Positions 1 through 7,611 of a DNA stretch of 10,969 nt are shown here, piece by piece; position 1 is the first letter of the stretch, and each line of letters starts with the position of its first letter. The notes beneath the pieces are model-generated. The model was not told the DNA's origin. It did not search any database and worked only from the letters and a program-made list of their open reading frames with translations. The DNA is from an uncultured bacterium (GTDB lineage: Bacteria; CAIJMQ01). Position numbers and translations under genes: made by a program. The stretch spans positions 1 through 10,969 of the forward strand of contig CAIJMQ010000099.1 of assembly GCA_903821905.1 (NCBI GenBank), read 5' to 3'.

Positions 1-192
1 AAATTAGATGTAAATGGAAGTGCTAGAGCGACATCATTTATCACTACAGGTGGTACATCCACACAATTTTTGAAAGGTGATGGTACTCTTGATTCTAGTA
101 ATTATTTAACAGGAATAAACGCAATTACAGACGTTGTTTTTTCAAATCAAATTAATAACAAAACAAATCGATTTTTTAGCAAATCTTCCTGA
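1..192 (+). CDS. 3' end of tail-fibre/surface-repeat type protein (partial, possibly broken)
   Basis: Frame 1 is open from the window edge to a TGA at 190-192, giving 63 residues of a protein whose start lies upstream. It begins KLDVNGSARATSF and contains TQFLKGDGTLDSSNYLTG. The LDVNGSARA and QFLKxDGxxDSxxYLT wording is typical of phage tail-fibre and bacterial surface proteins, often ones ending in an S74-type chaperone domain, and such segments usually occur as repeats. The last ~20 residues (after NAITDVV) no longer resemble that pattern, and the reading frame overlaps the next ORF, so the gene may be truncated or frameshifted here. Family resemblance is from memory of the motif style; the product name is tentative. 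Confidence 0.5.
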   Translation, partial: KLDVNGSARATSFITTGGTSTQFLKGDGTLDSSNYLTGINAITDVVFSNQINNKTNRFFSKSS

Positions 193-346
193 GCAAGGAA
201 TGGGTTATCAAATAGTTGATATTGAACTTAAAAATGGACAAATTCTAAAAAAGAAATTGGTCCTCAATTCTACTTATTTGCAACTTGACAAAAGTGAAGT
301 GCTTAAACCCAATGATATCGCAGTAATCAAACTGCATGAGAAATAA
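134..346 (+). CDS. Small conserved-looking hypothetical protein or displaced C-terminus of the preceding gene
   Basis: A 70-residue frame-2 ORF whose only early start is a TTG at 134 with no visible ribosome binding site; an internal ATG at 200 also lacks a usable one. From residue ~13 the protein reads IDFLANLPEQGMGYQIVDIE and then LKNGQILKKKLVLNSTYLQL, a regular beta-strand pattern that looks like a real domain rather than a shadow frame. I recall similar LPExGMGYQxVDxxLKxG segments in uncultivated bacteria but cannot name a family. It overlaps the frame-1 fragment by 59 nt, and the frame is closed at 116-118, so the sensible-looking part could be the natural C-terminus of that gene after a +1 shift. 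No function is proposed. Confidence 0.4.
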   Translation: MFFQIKLITKQIDFLANLPEQGMGYQIVDIELKNGQILKKKLVLNSTYLQLDKSEVLKPNDIAVIKLHEK

Positions 347-354
347 AAATTTCT
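339..354 (+). terminator. Weak AT-rich hairpin spanning the stop of the 70-residue ORF
   Basis: AGAAAT (339-344) and ATTTCT (349-354) form a perfect 6-bp stem around an AAAA loop, overlapping the TAA at 344-346. The stem is AT-rich and is followed by AATTTCTACC rather than a clean T-run, so it is at best a weak terminator or a chance palindrome. Confidence 0.2.
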
Positions 355-356
355 AA

Positions 357-2390
<2,034 letters not shown>

Positions 2391-3146
2391 ATGAAAAAGA
2401 AAGATGGGAAAGTAAAGGATAAAACAGAATTAAAACACATTATAAGGGAATGGATTCAGTCGTTGTTGATTGCATTTATTGTTGCTATGTTCATACGTAC
2501 TTTCTTTATCCAACCTTATCGCATTCCTTCCGGTTCTATGATTCCGACATTAGAAATAGGCGACCATCCTTTGGTCAATAAACTGACTTACAAGATACAC
2601 GAACCCGAGCGTGGAGACGTCGTTGTTTTTATCTGGCCTGTAATACAATATGGATGCACAGATTGTATGTATAAATACAAATTCTTGGGATTGTTTAATA
2701 GGTACGACTATAGATATATATATGAATATCCTGAAGACTCTAATTATGTAATAGATGGAAGTATTCCTTTCGAAAAGTTACCAAATAATTGGGTTTGTCC
2801 TCTATGCGGAGCAGATAAAAGCCACTTTAAAAAATTACAGAGAAAACCTTTCATAAAGAGACTTATTGGATTACCGGGGGAAAAAATTAAAATATATGAC
2901 GGCAGAATATTCATAAATGGCAAACCCCTTGAGGGACCCTCCAGTATAACGGATAGAGATTATATTACAGAAGGAGAATATGGGACCAAAGAGATACAAA
3001 TTCCTCTTGATAGTTATTTTGTTCTCGGCGATAATGTTACCAATTCAAAAGACAGCCGTTTCTGGGGTTTCGTTCCGAAAAAGGATTTGATAGGCAAAGC
3101 AATATTAATTTACTGGCCGCCTTGGAGAATAAGGATAATAAGATAA
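2391..3146 (+). CDS. lepB: Signal peptidase I with internal rubredoxin-like insertion
   Basis: Membrane-bound Ser/Lys protease that removes signal peptides from exported proteins. One N-terminal membrane segment (~21-40) is followed by box B IPSGSMIPTL (nucleophile Ser49), box C RGDVVVF (74-80), box D FIKRLIGLPGEKI (general base Lys156) and box E LGDNVTNSKDSRFWGFV (212-228), so the catalytic machinery is complete. At 251 residues it is longer than simple single-spanning enzymes because about 70 residues (84-153) sit between boxes C and D. That insert has YGCTDCMYKY (Cys89, Cys92) and PFEKLPNNWVCPLCGADKSHF (Cys136, Cys139), which reads like the two halves of a rubredoxin. By single-span topology the insert and active site lie on the outer face. 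The gene starts immediately after the ligA stop (TAAATG). Signal peptidase identity is very secure; the role of the insert is unknown. Confidence 0.96.
   Translation: MKKKDGKVKDKTELKHIIREWIQSLLIAFIVAMFIRTFFIQPYRIPSGSMIPTLEIGDHPLVNKLTYKIHEPERGDVVVFIWPVIQYGCTDCMYKYKFLGLFNRYDYRYIYEYPEDSNYVIDGSIPFEKLPNNWVCPLCGADKSHFKKLQRKPFIKRLIGLPGEKIKIYDGRIFINGKPLEGPSSITDRDYITEGEYGTKEIQIPLDSYFVLGDNVTNSKDSRFWGFVPKKDLIGKAILIYWPPWRIRIIR
2649..2837 (+). other. Rubredoxin-like metal-binding domain inside LepB
   Basis: Residues 87-149 of LepB. The second half, IPFEKLPNNWVCPLCGADKS plus HFKKL, matches the rubredoxin signature (xPFxxLPxxWxCPxCGxxKxxF) almost position for position, including the Trp before CPxCG. The first half, CTDCMYKY, corresponds to rubredoxin CxxCGYxY, with Met replacing Gly. 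The gap between the CxxC pairs is 43 residues against about 29 in free rubredoxins, so about 14 extra residues rich in Tyr, Phe and Arg (near KFLGLFNRYDYRYI) occupy the loop. Four cysteines could bind Fe or Zn; which one cannot be told from sequence. Confidence 0.8.
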
Positions 3147-3156
3147 AATTTATATT

Positions 3157-3162
3157 AGGAGG
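3157..3162 (+). promoter_or_regulatory. Strong Shine-Dalgarno for bioY
   Basis: A perfect AGGAGG lies 8 nt before the ATG at 3171. It fixes that start over the in-frame ATG at 3186. It is the first strong ribosome binding site in the window, as ligA and lepB have poor ones. Confidence 0.75.
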
Positions 3163-3170
3163 AAAAAATA

Positions 3171-3809
3171 ATGCAAACAAGAGTAATGGACACATACTTT
3201 AAAACAAGATATTCGGTATTCAAATGGAGATATGATTTGGCTATTACAAATAAAATTGTTCTGGCAATTTGTATAGCGGGATTAACAGGTATTTTAGCCC
3301 AAGCAAAAGTTTATCTGCCATGGACTCCCGTTCCGATTACCGGACAAACATTTGCGGTTTTGATGGCAGGCGTTCTGCTCGGGAAACACTGGGGCGGAAT
3401 AAGCCAGGCAATATATGTGCTATTGGGCACAGCTGGAATACCGTGGTTTGCCGGCGCAAAAGGAGGATATGCCGCGCTTGCAGGCCCAACAGGTGGATAT
3501 CTAATCGGGTTTATATTTGCCGCTCTTTTTGTAGGCCATTTTACGGACAAATATATAAAGATGAGAAATTTTAAATCGTTGTTTTTTTTAATGCTTTTCG
3601 CAGAAATAGTAATCATCTACGGCTTAGGATTATTGCAACTGGGAATTTGGATAAGATTCACTAAAGGCGCATTACCTACTCTTTGGCAGTTACTTTTGAT
3701 GGGAGCAATACCGTTCATGCCGGGATGTGTAATAAAAGCTTTTGTTGCTGCGGCGTTAGCAAAAGGAATCCTTCCCCAAAAAGCATTTAACAATGAAGCA
3801 GACGTTTAA
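3171..3809 (+). CDS. bioY: Biotin transporter BioY (ECF S component)
   Basis: Integral membrane substrate-binding subunit for biotin uptake, working alone or with the shared ECF ATPase/EcfT module. The 212 residues contain the BioY hallmarks: LAQAKVYLPWTPVPITGQTFAVLMAGVLLG split around ~42-71, GTAGIPWFAGAKGGYAALAGPTGGYLIGF (~86-114, with the GPTGGYLxGF core), several hydrophobic segments and a C-terminal MPGCVIKAFVAAALA (~183-197). About 25 residues precede the first membrane helix, slightly longer than some homologues. No ATPase or EcfT gene and no biotin-synthesis gene is visible nearby, so the partners, if used, are encoded elsewhere. It lies 24 nt after lepB and 14 nt before cysS, so it is probably part of the same transcript. 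No biotin repressor site is recognisable. Confidence 0.93.
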   Translation: MQTRVMDTYFKTRYSVFKWRYDLAITNKIVLAICIAGLTGILAQAKVYLPWTPVPITGQTFAVLMAGVLLGKHWGGISQAIYVLLGTAGIPWFAGAKGGYAALAGPTGGYLIGFIFAALFVGHFTDKYIKMRNFKSLFFLMLFAEIVIIYGLGLLQLGIWIRFTKGALPTLWQLLLMGAIPFMPGCVIKAFVAAALAKGILPQKAFNNEADV

Positions 3810-3823
3810 GCAAAATTAGTTTC

Positions 3824-5230
3824 ATGAAAATCCATAATACTCTCACCAGAAAAAAAGAAGAATTTAAACCTATAAAAAAAGATTCTGTGGGTCTTTATAC
3901 TTGCGGACCAACGGTTTACAACTATGCTCACATCGGAAACCTTAGAACATATGTTTTTGAAGATATCTTAAAAAGAGTCCTTTTATACAATGGTTATAAC
4001 GTAAAACACATAATGAATATCACGGACGTTGGCCATCTTACCTCCGATGAAGATGAAGGTGAAGATAAGATAGATGTGGCAGTTCAGAGAGAACAAAAGA
4101 CACCGCAGCAGATTGCAGATTTTTATACACAAGCATTCAAAGAAGACCTTTCTAAACTCAACATATTAGAACCTGAAATCTGGTGCAAAGCCACTGAGCA
4201 TGTTTCTGATATGATTAAATTAATCCAGAAAATTGAAAAGAATGGTTATTCCTATATCGGAAAAAACGGAAACGTATATTTTGATACGAGTAATTTTGCA
4301 GGTTACGGCAATCTTGCTAATCTTGATTTTGAAAGTTTGAATACTATGGCACGAACCGAAATTGATAAAGACAAAAAACATCCAAGAGATTTTGTCCTGT
4401 GGTTTTCAATCAAAGGTTCAAAGTTCAAAGGACATATATTAAAATGGACTTCTCCCTGGGGTGAAGGTTGGCCCGGCTGGCATATTGAATGTTCTGCAAT
4501 GTCAATGAAATACCTTGGAGAACATTTTGATATTCATTGCGGCGGCGTTGACCATATCCCCATACATCATACAAACGAAATAGCACAATCAGAATCGGCA
4601 ACAGGAAAGAAATGGGTGAATTACTGGCTTCACGGCGAATTTCTTCTTATGAAGGAAGGGAAAATGGCTAAATCCGCCGGCAACTTCGTGACACTTAAGA
4701 CTTTAATAGATGAAAATTATGATCCTTCGGCTTTCAGATATATGTGTCTAAATACGCATTATAGAAAAAAGATGAATTTTGCCTTTGAAGGATTGGACAG
4801 TGCCCAGAATACTTTATCAACTTTAATAGAAAACATCAGAATACTTCAAGAGAAACAAGAAGGAGAAACACGGCAGGGGAAAGTTGAAGATTATAAGAAA
4901 AAATTCCTTGAAGTAATAAATGACGACTTAAACATGCCAAAAGCCCTTGATGTTATCTGGAAACTCATAAGAGACGAAAAGAACATTAGTAACCAAGATA
5001 AATACGGAATGTTACTTGATTTTGATAAGGTTCTGGGATTAGGTTTAGGTGGAATTGAAGAAAAGCTCCAGATACCACAAGAGATAAGCGATTTAATACA
5101 AAAAAGAGAAGAATACAGGAAGAAAAAAGATTGGAAAAAAGCAGACGAAGCAAGGAAAGAACTCCTAGATAAGGGATTTATTTTACAAGATACCTCCACG
5201 GGAACTATTTTAAAGAAAAACAATAAATAA
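3824..5230 (+). CDS. cysS: Cysteinyl-tRNA synthetase
   Basis: Class I aminoacyl-tRNA synthetase that charges tRNA-Cys; cytoplasmic, zinc-dependent. The 468 residues are a normal length. The N-terminal TCGPTVYNYAHIGNLRTY carries the HIGH-type signature HIGN (36-39) and the first zinc ligand Cys27. GWPGWHIECSAM supplies Cys223, and IHHTNEIAQSE supplies His248 and Glu252, completing the expected Cys/Cys/His/Glu zinc site for cysteine discrimination. The KMSKS loop reads KMAKSAGNF (280-288), a common variant. The rest is the helical anticodon-binding DALR-type region (~325-405) and a Lys-rich C-terminal tail with the usual REEYRKKKDWKKADEARKEL helix. The ATG at 3824 gives the standard N-terminus (MKIHNTLTRKKEEF) but has no clear Shine-Dalgarno; the 14-nt gap from bioY suggests cotranscription. 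Confidence 0.97.
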   Translation: MKIHNTLTRKKEEFKPIKKDSVGLYTCGPTVYNYAHIGNLRTYVFEDILKRVLLYNGYNVKHIMNITDVGHLTSDEDEGEDKIDVAVQREQKTPQQIADFYTQAFKEDLSKLNILEPEIWCKATEHVSDMIKLIQKIEKNGYSYIGKNGNVYFDTSNFAGYGNLANLDFESLNTMARTEIDKDKKHPRDFVLWFSIKGSKFKGHILKWTSPWGEGWPGWHIECSAMSMKYLGEHFDIHCGGVDHIPIHHTNEIAQSESATGKKWVNYWLHGEFLLMKEGKMAKSAGNFVTLKTLIDENYDPSAFRYMCLNTHYRKKMNFAFEGLDSAQNTLSTLIENIRILQEKQEGETRQGKVEDYKKKFLEVINDDLNMPKALDVIWKLIRDEKNISNQDKYGMLLDFDKVLGLGLGGIEEKLQIPQEISDLIQKREEYRKKKDWKKADEARKELLDKGFILQDTSTGTILKKNNK

Positions 5231-5285
5231 TCCCTAAATTCTACTCATTGCCCCACCTATTAATAACAATCCGAGATTTATAGCG

Positions 5286-5315
5286 TTTACTCTATTAATT
5301 CTATGGTGATATAAT
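5286..5315 (+). promoter_or_regulatory. Sigma70-type promoter with extended -10
   Basis: TTTACT (5286-5291) as the -35 and TATAAT (5310-5315) as a perfect -10 are separated by 18 nt, with TGA directly before the -10 giving the extended TGnTATAAT form. Transcription would begin near 5322, about 27 nt ahead of the DUF4321 ATG. This 118-nt gap is the only sizeable one after cysS and contains no gene; I see no convincing cysS terminator in it. Confidence 0.65.
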
Positions 5316-5335
5316 CCACAAAACTAGAAATTTAT

Positions 5336-5341
5336 AGGAGG
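5336..5341 (+). promoter_or_regulatory. Strong Shine-Dalgarno for the DUF4321 gene
   Basis: Perfect AGGAGG 7 nt before the ATG at 5349. Together with the consensus-like promoter it implies this small gene is well expressed. Confidence 0.7.
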
Positions 5342-5348
5342 ATGATAT

Positions 5349-5624
5349 ATGGCTGGACAAGGTTCATCAAGCAAAGGTGTGATGTTTTTCTTAGTAGTGG
5401 TTATTCTAGGGGCCCTTTTAGGAGGAGTTCTTGGGGAAATTCTGGGATTATTAGTAAAAGAAGGAATGATACATAATATATTGGTAACCGGAATACATCC
5501 TTCCCTAAGTCCTGTAACTTTAGATTTAGCAGTACTTACTTTCTCCTTTGGTGTAGGAATGAAACTCAATCTACTCTCCGTTTTCGGAATTATAGGGGCG
5601 ATGTGGTTGTATTACAAACTATAA
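5349..5624 (+). CDS. DUF4321-type small membrane protein
   Basis: A 91-residue protein with two membrane segments: ~11-35 (VMFFLVVVILGALLGGVLGE, Gly-rich) and ~68-89. Between them lies a short extramembrane stretch with HPSLSPVTLDLAVLTFSFG. The GxLLGGxLGE...LDLxVxTFxFGxxxxxNLxSxxG pattern fits what I remember of the DUF4321 family, two-helix proteins of unknown function found in several anaerobic and thermophilic bacterial phyla. Its own promoter lies upstream and a hairpin directly after its stop, so it appears to be expressed as its own unit between the cysS cluster and the nfn operon. The family name is from pattern memory; the function is unknown. Confidence 0.8.
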   Translation: MAGQGSSSKGVMFFLVVVILGALLGGVLGEILGLLVKEGMIHNILVTGIHPSLSPVTLDLAVLTFSFGVGMKLNLLSVFGIIGAMWLYYKL

Positions 5625-5660
5625 ACAGAATATAAGAAAAATTTGATTTCTTACATCTGT
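5625..5660 (+). terminator. Imperfect 13-bp hairpin directly after the DUF4321 stop
   Basis: ACAGA (5625-5629) pairs with TCTGT (5656-5660). Inside that, T5631 pairs with A5655 and TAAGAAA (5633-5639) pairs with TTTCTTA (5647-5653), with one bulged A and one A/C mismatch, around a 7-nt loop. The stem begins at the first base after the TAA. No T-run follows (ATTATAACTT), so it is not a textbook intrinsic terminator; it could instead be a 3'-end stabiliser or an operator for the downstream operon. Confidence 0.4.
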
Positions 5661-5686
5661 ATTATAACTTCTATCATCTAACTTAT

Positions 5687-5692
5687 TATAAT
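5687..5692 (+). promoter_or_regulatory. -10 box very close to the operon start codon
   Basis: A perfect TATAAT ends 6 nt before the ATG at 5699, and no Shine-Dalgarno precedes that ATG. If used, transcription would begin at or next to the start codon, giving a leaderless message. No good -35 is found 16-18 nt upstream, so this is tentative; the region is AT-rich and such matches can be chance. Confidence 0.3.
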
Positions 5693-5698
5693 TTAAAT

Positions 5699-6775
5699 AT
5701 GTCAAAAGAAAAAAAATTATTTATAGCCGCCACAAGACAGAACGACGGAAAGACCGTCGTATCTTTGGGACTGGCTATGTCGCTTAGAAAACGAGCCCCC
5801 AATATGTGTTTTTTGAAACCCGTCGGACAAAGATACGAAGAAATCGGCGGGGAAAAAATAGACGAAGATGCATTGTTGGTCGAAGGAGTATGTAAGTTCG
5901 GCTGCCGATTGCAAGATACCAGCCCGATAGCCATAGAGAAAGGTTTTACTCAAGAATATATCGACAGAGGCAATATAAAAGAACTTGAGGAAAAGATCAA
6001 AAAATCATATGAGAGAGTTACGGCAGGTAAAGAGCTTATCATGATAGAAGGCACAGGACATGCCGGAGTCGGCTCTGTGTTCGATTTAAACAATGCCCGA
6101 GTAGCACGATTATTGGATGCAAAAGTGCTGATTATTACAATCGGAGGAATCGGGCACCCTATAGACGAAATCATTCTTAACAAAGCCCTATTCGAAAAAG
6201 AAGGCGTAGAAGTTATCGGTGTTATAGTGAACAAAGTGATACCTGAAAAGATGGAAAAGATAAAAGGATTCTTGAAAAAAGGGTTGGAAAAGAAAGGCAT
6301 AAAACTGTTCGGAGTTATGCCATATACACCTCTTTTGTCCACTTATACAGTAGCTCAAGTTGCAGAATCCTTAAATCCCGAAATCATATCCGGCAAAGAA
6401 AATATTAATAGGAGAATTAAAAATATAGTAGTCGGAGCCATGACACCACATGAAGCACTACCCTATTTTTTAGAAGGTTCGTTAATTATAACTTCCGGGG
6501 ATAGAGAAGATATAATCCTTGCTTCTCTGGCTACCGGGACTCAACTTGCAGGGCTGGTACTTACGGGCGGAATACGTCCGCATCGCTCTATTCTTGAAAC
6601 GATAAAACAGTACAACTTGCCAACATTACTAGTAAAATACGATACTTATACTACAGCTTCTAAAATACACGATATTGTCGTAAAAGTGAAAGTGGACGAC
6701 AAAGAGAAACTTGCAATGATTAATGAACTGGTTGAAAAATATGTTGATATAGACGGAATATATAAGGCGTTATGA
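5699..6775 (+). CDS. BioD-like P-loop / DRTGG-domain protein
   Basis: A 358-residue soluble protein resembling the N-terminal part of long phosphotransacetylases (the BioD-like plus DRTGG arrangement) but without the acetyltransferase domain. Residues 7-20 (LFIAATRQNDGKTV) are a deviant P-loop of the dethiobiotin-synthetase type. IMIEGTGHAGVGSVFDL (~114-130) is the Walker B-like segment, and IGVIVNKV (~173-180) is the usual strand before the second half. From ~218 to 330 comes a DRTGG domain: VVGAMTPHEALPYF, SGDREDIILASL, LAGLVLTGGIRPH and a C-terminal YDTYTTASKIHDIV. DRTGG domains are found in regulators and are linked with nucleotide or adenosyl ligand binding. The gene has no Shine-Dalgarno and its stop overlaps the nfnA start (ATGA, 6772-6775), so its job is probably connected with Nfn. 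Biotin synthesis is unlikely given the DRTGG half and no bio genes nearby. Substrate unknown. Confidence 0.82.
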   Translation: MSKEKKLFIAATRQNDGKTVVSLGLAMSLRKRAPNMCFLKPVGQRYEEIGGEKIDEDALLVEGVCKFGCRLQDTSPIAIEKGFTQEYIDRGNIKELEEKIKKSYERVTAGKELIMIEGTGHAGVGSVFDLNNARVARLLDAKVLIITIGGIGHPIDEIILNKALFEKEGVEVIGVIVNKVIPEKMEKIKGFLKKGLEKKGIKLFGVMPYTPLLSTYTVAQVAESLNPEIISGKENINRRIKNIVVGAMTPHEALPYFLEGSLIITSGDREDIILASLATGTQLAGLVLTGGIRPHRSILETIKQYNLPTLLVKYDTYTTASKIHDIVVKVKVDDKEKLAMINELVEKYVDIDGIYKAL

Positions 6776-7611
6776 AACCAAATCAGATTCTCAATAAAAA
6801 AGAACTTGCTCCAAGCATAAAGTTATTCGACATCTATGCTCCCGACATCGCAAAAAAATGCCTGCCCGGCAATTTTATAATCTTTCGGCTTCACGAATAC
6901 GGAGAAAGAATACCGCTTACTATAAACGATTGGGATAGACAAAAAGGAACCATCAGAATCATAGTCCAAGAAATCGGCAGAGCGACAAAAGAGTTAGGCA
7001 ATATGAATATTGGCGATGTGATTCTTAATTTAATGGGACCGCTCGGCAAGTCGTCGGAAATAGACCGCTTCGGTAAAGTAGTATGTATCGGTGGCGGGGT
7101 CGGGACTGCAGTAATATATCCTATTGCAAAAGCACTAAAAGAAAAAGGGAACGAGATAATTGGGATTATAGGAGCAAAAACAAAAGAACTTGTAATCCTT
7201 GAAGATGAAATGAGAAAAATCAGTTCCAAATGCTACATTACCACAGATGACGGAAGTTATGGGAAGAAGGGTTTTGTAACTGATGCACTAAACGAAATTA
7301 TTTCCTCACAGAAAATAGACAGAGTAATAGCAATAGGTCCGATTATGATGATGAAAAAAATAAGCGAAATAACTAAACTTCATTCTATCCCAACAATAGT
7401 CAGTTTAAACCCTATAATGATAGACGGCACAGGAATGTGCGGCGGTTGTCGTGTAAGAATAGGAAACCAGACAAAGTTTGCTTGTGTTGACGGTCCTGAA
7501 TTTGATGCACACAAAGTTGATTTTGATGAGTTGCTCCACAGAAATAATAGATTTGCTGAAGAAGAAAAAGATTCTTGTAAACTCCTAAATCAAGGAGGGA
7601 AAGATGAATAA
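6772..7611 (+). CDS. nfnA: NfnA: small subunit of NADH-dependent reduced ferredoxin:NADP+ oxidoreductase (SudB-like)
   Basis: FAD/[2Fe-2S] subunit of the electron-bifurcating NfnAB enzyme, which couples NADH and reduced ferredoxin oxidation to NADP+ reduction, or the reverse; homologues are also annotated sulfide dehydrogenase or ferredoxin-NADP reductase subunit alpha. The 279 residues are the usual size. Visible are the flavin motif GERIPLTIND (44-53), the glycine-rich nucleotide site CIGGGVGTAVIYPIAKAL (105-122), GPIMMMKKI (189-197) and the iron-sulfur segment IDGTGMCGGCRV with Cys223 and Cys226, then FACVDGPEFDAHKVDFDEL with Cys238. Asp218 is in the place of the fourth, aspartate ligand reported for Nfn enzymes. 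Starts within the previous gene's stop and overlaps the next gene by 8 nt. Its partner NfnB is encoded at 9004-10398, not directly adjacent as is usual. Confidence 0.92.
   Translation: MKPNQILNKKELAPSIKLFDIYAPDIAKKCLPGNFIIFRLHEYGERIPLTINDWDRQKGTIRIIVQEIGRATKELGNMNIGDVILNLMGPLGKSSEIDRFGKVVCIGGGVGTAVIYPIAKALKEKGNEIIGIIGAKTKELVILEDEMRKISSKCYITTDDGSYGKKGFVTDALNEIISSQKIDRVIAIGPIMMMKKISEITKLHSIPTIVSLNPIMIDGTGMCGGCRVRIGNQTKFACVDGPEFDAHKVDFDELLHRNNRFAEEEKDSCKLLNQGGKDE
7582..7598 (+). promoter_or_regulatory. Ribosome binding site sequestered in a small hairpin
   Basis: AGGAGG (7593-7598), 5 nt before the ATG at 7604, can pair through AGGAG (7593-7597) with CTCCT (7582-7586) across a 6-nt loop. Both arms lie inside the nfnA coding end, so ribosomes finishing nfnA would open the stem, a simple route to translational coupling with the downstream gene. 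Confidence 0.45.

Noticed and set aside
285-290. Perfect TTGACA -35-like hexamer upstream of ligA
   Set aside because: No acceptable -10 box lies 16-18 nt downstream (positions 307-314 read ACCCAATG); it is inside the preceding ORF and is probably chance.
3269-3574. Plus-strand ORF of 101 codons overlapping bioY
   Set aside because: It is a different frame of clear BioY coding sequence, rich in Arg and Cys, with no independent support.
5231-5348. Possible small RNA or riboswitch in the gap after cysS
   Set aside because: Apart from the promoter and ribosome binding site I see only a chance 8-bp direct repeat (CTATTAAT) and no paired structure resembling a known riboswitch or T-box.
5643-5668. 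TTGATT ... TATAAC as a promoter for the nfn operon
   Set aside because: The spacer is only 14 nt and the first hexamer overlaps the hairpin; too poor to call.
5699-6775. Calling this gene bioD (dethiobiotin synthetase) because bioY is nearby
   Set aside because: The P-loop half is BioD-like, but the C-terminal half is a DRTGG domain, the length is far above BioD, and no other biotin-synthesis gene is present.
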